Shown: positions 60,441 to 64,000 of the stretch, one piece after another | How positions within the stretch are numbered: the stretch's first letter is position 1 | How the letters are laid out: each line of letters opens with the position of its first letter | From: Cloacibacterium normanense | GTDB taxonomy: Bacteria > Bacteroidota > Bacteroidia > Flavobacteriales > Weeksellaceae | DNA: 64,000 nucleotides | Direction of reading: 5' to 3' | NCBI RefSeq assembly: GCF_002943105.1 | Contig: NZ_PTPZ01000002.1 | Location: 85,491 to 149,490 of the forward strand | Translations under genes and position numbers: made by a program | The notes under the pieces: generated by a model | Database searches by the model: none | What the model was told of the DNA's origin: nothing | What the model saw: the letters and a program-made list of their open reading frames with translations, nothing else

Positions 60441-60814
60441 TAGTCTTTCTTTTTCTGAATTTCTGCTTCTATAATTTTCTTTATTTCAATCAGTTCTTTT
60501 TCGCTTAATTTAGAATTAGCTGTAAAGAACGACGCAAATTGCGTTACAGAATTATTGAAAAATTTACCAATCATACCTTGCATTTCTTTGGCAAAATAAT
60601 TTCCTTTTTCTACCAAAGGAAAATACTCTCTAGAGTTGCCAAAAGTTTTATAATCTATCAAATTTTTATTTTGCATCCTTTTGAGCAAAGTTGCAATGGT
60701 AGTTGTCGCAGGTTTTGGTTCTGGGAAAGCTTCTATAATATCTTTCATAAAAGCTTTTTCTTTGTCCCAAAGTATTTCCATTAATTCTTTTTCGGCTTCG
60801 GTTAACTTATTCAT
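60440..60814 (-). CDS. blaI: BlaI/MecI/CopY family repressor
   Basis: This 124-aa winged-helix repressor has LTEAEKELMEILWDKEKAFMK, divided as in the family, then PATTTIATLLKRMQNKNLI as the recognition helix and a C-terminal dimer region with SEKELIEIKKIIE. It binds TACA/TGTA-type inverted repeats until cleaved by its partner protease. A matching palindrome, TCTACA-AA-TGTAGA, sits just upstream (60836-60849), so it probably represses its own operon. Confidence 0.94.
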   Translation of the reverse strand: MNKLTEAEKELMEILWDKEKAFMKDIIEAFPEPKPATTTIATLLKRMQNKNLIDYKTFGNSREYFPLVEKGNYFAKEMQGMIGKFFNNSVTQFASFFTANSKLSEKELIEIKKIIEAEIQKKKD

Positions 60815-60819
60815 TTCTA

Positions 60820-60849
60820 CAAAAATAAAATTTACTCTACAAATGTAGA
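60820..60849 (-). promoter_or_regulatory. blaI promoter and BlaI operator
   Basis: TATTTTTG (-7, 60820-60827) with the perfect palindrome TCTACA-AA-TGTAGA at 60836-60849 immediately upstream, within the promoter spacer. The palindrome contains the TACA/TGTA core recognised by BlaI/MecI repressors. Confidence 0.65.
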
Positions 60850-60880
60850 ATAAATTTTCAAATACACAAATTTATCACAA

Positions 60881-60907
60881 AAAAAATCGCTAAAAATTTT
60901 AGCGATT
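60881..60907 (-). terminator. Hairpin terminator after the S41 protease
   Basis: AATCGCTAAAA/TTTTAGCGATT (60885-60895 with 60897-60907) followed on the minus strand by T8, about 33 bases after the stop. Confidence 0.82.
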
Positions 60908-60940
60908 CTGTATAATCAAATTATTTTTTACTCAAAAGCT

Positions 60941-62422
60941 CTATCTAAAATTCTGAAAATCTTGAATATAAAGTCCTTTTGCAGCATTCGTAGGATTAAA
61001 TTTTTGTAGATTTTTATTTTCAAAACTGCTGGTAGAAGTATTACCCATTCTGAATGACTGACCTGTAATAAGCTCTAAAGCCTTTTTCAAAAACGGGTCT
61101 TTTACATCGCCAAAAGCAGTTAAATTATTGAAAATAGAATAAGGATTTATTTCATAATTCGGAGCAATAAATTCTGGATTCACATCTTTATCTTTGTTGT
61201 AATAAGAAAAAGTAATCGGTTGTAATTGCCAGTTATGCTTCGTATTTCTATTAGTATAAGAAGTGTAATCTTGAGCAGGAGAATCATATAAAGTGATAGA
61301 GCCTACAAATTTACCTACTGTATCATAACCAATCGTTACCACATTTACATATTTTTTAAGACACTGAACCGTAAGTTCACTTGCCGAAGCAGTTTGGAAA
61401 TTTACCAAAACATAAACTTTAGTCAGATTAAGACTATTAATGGTTTGTGTTCCAGATTTTTCGGGTCTGTTATTCACTAAACTGTAAGTATTAACTTGGT
61501 TACTCAGATAATCAAAGCCGTCTTCGCTATTATGTTTATTATTAAAATCTAAAAAAACATACGGACTTCCGCTATAATTGCCGTTAATCATTCCTGCCAA
61601 AGCAACTGCTGTTTCCAGAGAACCACCTCCGTTATATCTTAAATCTAAAACCAATTCATTGATTCCATCTGCTTTCATTTGAGCAAAAGCAGCATTCAAT
61701 TCATCATTATAATCTGCTTTGAAAGCATTAAATACCAAATATCCAATATTTTTAGTTCCGTACACTTTTTTCTCGTAATAAGCGATTGGATTTTCGTCTA
61801 TATCTGCTTGAGTAATCGAAATAGAAGAAGTTTTATCTGTGGTAATAAGTCCTGCACTCGTTAATTGTACCGTTGCTGCCAGAGTAACAGTTACTTGATT
61901 GTTATACAATAAGTCAGAATTATTAAGCGTCAAAGGAGAACCATTTACCTTAGTGATTACATCACCACGTTTTAAACCAGCTAAAGCTGCAGGAGAATTA
62001 GGAACCACATAATTTACAAGAGCAACTGCGGTAGTATTGGTATTGTCTTTCGGATAAATTCCTATATCAAAACCTCCACTTTTTTCAACTTCGGCAATTT
62101 TAGAAGAATATACTACTTCATTATTGTTTTCAATCCATGAAAATCTATCAATGTTACCTCTTTGATAAAGCAAAGAATAGAAAAGCTTGTCTGGAGTTTT
62201 TCCATTTAAAAAATTAGCGTACGTGGTTTGATTATCATCAAAAGAATCTGCTAAATTAGGTACATTCGGTTGCCAATAATACCAAGAGTTCATCGCCTTC
62301 CAAACAAAATTATTGATTTCATCAGGCTTAGTGGTAGAACCAGAATCATTATTGTCATCTCTAGAACAAGAGACAAATACTAATGTTAAAAATAGTGCGT
62401 TAAATAGATATTTAAGTTTCAT
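60941..62422 (-). CDS. S41 family (C-terminal processing) protease, lipoprotein
   Basis: This 493-aa exported protease has a lipobox VFVSC (Cys about residue 19) and an Asp/Ser/Thr linker. An N-terminal helical domain (NNFVWKAMNSWYYWQPNVPN split by Pro), a PDZ domain (NSPAALAGLKRGDVITKVNG) and the S41 catalytic domain follow. The latter has LDLRYNGGGSLETA, the nucleophile Ser in TASASELT and Lys in TVGKFVGS. The substrate is unknown; an outer-membrane or periplasmic site is expected. It diverges from the lipoprotein gene at 62462. Confidence 0.92.
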   Translation of the reverse strand: MKLKYLFNALFLTLVFVSCSRDDNNDSGSTTKPDEINNFVWKAMNSWYYWQPNVPNLADSFDDNQTTYANFLNGKTPDKLFYSLLYQRGNIDRFSWIENNNEVVYSSKIAEVEKSGGFDIGIYPKDNTNTTAVALVNYVVPNSPAALAGLKRGDVITKVNGSPLTLNNSDLLYNNQVTVTLAATVQLTSAGLITTDKTSSISITQADIDENPIAYYEKKVYGTKNIGYLVFNAFKADYNDELNAAFAQMKADGINELVLDLRYNGGGSLETAVALAGMINGNYSGSPYVFLDFNNKHNSEDGFDYLSNQVNTYSLVNNRPEKSGTQTINSLNLTKVYVLVNFQTASASELTVQCLKKYVNVVTIGYDTVGKFVGSITLYDSPAQDYTSYTNRNTKHNWQLQPITFSYYNKDKDVNPEFIAPNYEINPYSIFNNLTAFGDVKDPFLKKALELITGQSFRMGNTSTSSFENKNLQKFNPTNAAKGLYIQDFQNFR

Positions 62423-62432
62423 TTTTTTGAAT

Positions 62433-62440
62433 AGATTTGT
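62433..62440 (+). promoter_or_regulatory. -7 box (TAGATTTG) of the 124-aa lipoprotein gene
   Basis: TAGATTTG 21 bases upstream of the ATG at 62462. Confidence 0.45.
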
Positions 62441-62461
62441 AATAAACTTAACGATAAATTT

Positions 62462-62836
62462 ATGAAAATTAGTATAATAAAATCATTTTTGGGAGCAATC
62501 TTTATGGCAAGTTTCGCAATTTCTTGTCAATCAAACGTTTTACCAAAGGTAAAAAACGCCACTTATTCTTCTTATTCTAATGCTGACCAAAAAGGATATT
62601 GGGTAGAATTTGAACTAAGTCATGATTCTATTGCACCAAAATCTGTAGTGCTCAATAATATTTTACAAGAAATTACTCCAGAAAATAAAACCGATAAAAA
62701 ATTTAAAGTCAATGTAATAGCTCAATCTACCGCAATTTTCGGGTTCAAACCGAAGTTGGTAGAGAAAGAAAATGGCATTTATTTTGTTACAGATACGGCA
62801 GATGTTTTCAGGGCTGTAGATTTCAAATTAAAATAA
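62462..62836 (+). CDS. Small lipoprotein, unassigned
   Basis: This 124-aa protein has a lipoprotein signal (FAISCQS, Cys about 22). The mature part is strand-rich and polar: YSNADQKGYWVEFELS, KSVVLNNILQEITPENK, ending in DVFRAVDFKLK. I do not recognise the family. It precedes a porin-like gene by 45 bases, but that gene has its own TATCTTTG box, so cotranscription is uncertain. Confidence 0.72.
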   Translation: MKISIIKSFLGAIFMASFAISCQSNVLPKVKNATYSSYSNADQKGYWVEFELSHDSIAPKSVVLNNILQEITPENKTDKKFKVNVIAQSTAIFGFKPKLVEKENGIYFVTDTADVFRAVDFKLK

Positions 62837-62840
62837 ATTT

Positions 62841-62848
62841 TATCTTTG
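62841..62848 (+). promoter_or_regulatory. -7 box (TATCTTTG) of the 168-aa barrel gene
   Basis: Perfect -7 consensus 33 bases upstream of the ATG at 62882. Confidence 0.5.
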
Positions 62849-62881
62849 CGCCCGTTTTATAACGTTATAAAAATATAAATT

Positions 62882-63388
62882 ATGAAAAAAATTTTTGCAA
62901 GCGCAATGATATTTGCCGTAGGTTTTGCAAGCGCTCAAACTGTTGCTTATAAAGGAGCAGGTGATGTAAAAGTAAATTTAGGTGCTAATTTACAAGATGG
63001 TGGAACAGGTATTGTTTCTTCTGTAGATTATGGTTTAGGCGAGAGTTTCTCAATTGGTGCACAAGCTGGATATCTTCTTGGCGTAAAAGAAATTGGTGGA
63101 GAAATTCCAAAATTCGGAGATAGATTTGACTTAAAAGTAAGATTAAATGCTAATCTTGGAAGCGTTTTGAAACTTCCTTCAAATGTAGATGTATATCCTG
63201 GATTAAACCTTGGACTTAAAAATTTCGGTGGACATCTTGGAGCAAGATATTTCTTCGATAAAGGTTTTGGACTTTATACAGAAATGCAATTTCCAATCGC
63301 GAAATACAAAAAATCTGAAATTGCTTTTGACGATTTAAACAATCAATTTGCAGTAAATATTGGAGTGTCTTTTGATATCGACAACTAA
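62882..63388 (+). CDS. Small exported beta-barrel protein, paralogue of 47501
   Basis: This 168-aa protein has a signal peptide (AVGFASAQ). The pattern YKGAGDVKVNLGANLQDGGTG, DVYPGLNLGLKNFGGHLGARY and FFDKGFGLYTEMQFP matches the 143-aa protein at 47501 in order and spacing. The C-terminus VNIGVSFDIDN lacks the terminal Phe of its paralogue. An 8-strand outer-membrane barrel is likely. Its role is unknown. Confidence 0.82.
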   Translation: MKKIFASAMIFAVGFASAQTVAYKGAGDVKVNLGANLQDGGTGIVSSVDYGLGESFSIGAQAGYLLGVKEIGGEIPKFGDRFDLKVRLNANLGSVLKLPSNVDVYPGLNLGLKNFGGHLGARYFFDKGFGLYTEMQFPIAKYKKSEIAFDDLNNQFAVNIGVSFDIDN

Positions 63389-63406
63389 AAAACTTTATAA
63401 AAAATA

Positions 63407-63436
63407 AAATGCCGAGAAAATTCTCGGCATTTTTTA
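63407..63436. terminator. Bidirectional hairpin terminator
   Basis: ATGCCGAGAA/TTCTCGGCAT (63409-63418 with 63421-63430) with a 2-base nominal loop and T6. It lies between the converging barrel gene and tryptophanase gene. Confidence 0.88.
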
Positions 63437-64000
63437 TGCTTGTTCTAGCTTTACTGTAAAATGTCTTAAAATTTCTGATTCCCAAGTGATTCTGTACCCT
63501 TTTGTAATCTCATCTCTTCGGTCAAAAACATTTTTAAGCGCTGCTGCGATATAGCGAATATGATTATCCGTATAAGTTCTTCTTGGCAAAGCCAATCTCA
63601 CCAATTCTAGTTTTGGATAGCGATTTTCTCTGGTTTCTGGATCTCTATCTGCCAAAATAGTTCCTATTTCTACGCCTCTAATCCCAGCTTCTTTATAGAT
63701 TTCTAAAGCCAATGTTTGCGCAGGAAATTCTTCTCTTTTGATATTCGGAAGAAACTTAAGCGCATCTAAGAAAACAGCGTGACCACCAATTGGTTTCTGA
63801 ACAGGAATTCCATATTCTATCAAGAGATTTCCCAAAAGTTCTACTTGAGAAATTCTGCTTTCCAAATATGGAAATTCAGTGGCTTCGTCTAAACCTTGCG
63901 CAAGTGCAGCCATATCTCTTCCCGCCATTCCACCGTAAGTGATAAAACCTTCATAAATAATGGTAAAATTAGACGCTTTTCTGAAAATTCCCTCGTCATT
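63434..64000 (-). CDS. tnaA: Tryptophanase (C-terminal part, runs off the right edge)
   Basis: The frame is open from 64000 to the stop at 63434, giving the last 188 residues of a PLP beta-eliminating lyase. Visible landmarks are YEGFITYGGMAGRDM, PIGGHAVFLDALKFLPNI, EFPAQTLALEIYKEAGIR, then GVEIGT, and KLELVRLALPRRTYT. In the tryptophanase/tyrosine phenol-lyase family this VEIG position holds Ile in tryptophanase and Arg in tyrosine phenol-lyase, so tryptophan cleavage to indole, pyruvate and ammonia is favoured. The PLP lysine lies outside the window. Confidence 0.88.
   Translation of the reverse strand, partial: NDEGIFRKASNFTIIYEGFITYGGMAGRDMAALAQGLDEATEFPYLESRISQVELLGNLLIEYGIPVQKPIGGHAVFLDALKFLPNIKREEFPAQTLALEIYKEAGIRGVEIGTILADRDPETRENRYPKLELVRLALPRRTYTDNHIRYIAAALKNVFDRRDEITKGYRITWESEILRHFTVKLEQA

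Noticed and set aside
62462..63388. Single operon of the lipoprotein and barrel genes
   Set aside because: A perfect TATCTTTG box lies between them, so separate transcription is the simpler reading, though readthrough cannot be excluded.
1..64000. CRISPR array, prophage, insertion sequence or defence island
   Set aside because: No regularly spaced direct repeats, transposase, integrase, phage structural or restriction genes were seen.

Overview
The window looks like chromosome of a Flavobacteriia (Bacteroidota), probably Weeksellaceae near Chryseobacterium or Cloacibacterium. The evidence is low GC content, many -7 boxes of the Bacteroidota type TAnnTTTG, few obvious Shine-Dalgarno sequences, the type IX secretion gene porD, the bamD-rpoZ-coaBC-porD-recN cluster, menaquinone synthesis (menD), and many domains typical of the phylum (DUF4251, DUF4476, DUF4835, DUF5687, DUF6132, TonB_C proteins). 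The genus is inference only. No prophage, insertion sequence, CRISPR array or rRNA operon is visible. There is one tRNA (Asn).

Layout. 1-5.9 kb: end of an outer-membrane barrel, an M48 lipoprotein protease, a DUF4251 lipoprotein, and the B12-dependent methylmalonyl-CoA mutase large subunit with its GTPase MeaB. 6-9.5 kb: pyruvate formate-lyase and its activase, pointing to mixed-acid fermentation under anoxia. 9.6-17.4 kb: release factor 1, class I fumarase, a DUF5687 ABC exporter and recN. 17.5-21.9 kb: porD, coaBC, rpoZ, bamD and a TetR regulator. 22-24.5 kb: a TatD hydrolase, tcdA, rnpA and DUF4126. 24.5-29.5 kb: a Glu-rich TPR protein, lptE, a sigma-54 activator without sensor domain, and miaB. 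29.6-35.5 kb: three tandem secreted TonB_C proteins, lysA, a DnaQ exonuclease with a decayed GIY-YIG-like domain, and a HerA-like ATPase.

35.6-38.1 kb is a copper-uptake pair: a small CxxxC protein and an OprC/NosA-type receptor with CxxxM and HxM sites. 38.3-44.9 kb is the most system-like region. It carries a Gre-like factor, a Crp/Fnr regulator, a TauE/SafE transporter, a CstB-like persulfide dioxygenase with two rhodanese domains, a cupin, a TPMT-family methyltransferase, three tiny Cys-bearing membrane proteins, a rhodanese, a thioredoxin and an AraC regulator. This is very probably a reactive-sulfur handling island. Two of the tiny membrane proteins share a GC-x-[ST]-G-x-C motif.

45-64 kb: a DUF4476 protein behind a sigma-54-like promoter and a possible small RNA, an omega-amidase, rseP, tRNA-Asn, menD, a repeat-rich gap with a frameshifted membrane ORF, pabC/pabB, paralogous membrane proteins, an AI-2E transporter, uvrB, a BlaI/BlaR1-TonB_C switch with a visible palindromic operator, an S41 protease, a porin-like protein, and the C-terminal part of tryptophanase running off the right edge.

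Coordinates were counted by hand and may be off by a base or two at some sites. Several starts were moved downstream of the longest ORF because the longer start would fall inside a -7 promoter box.
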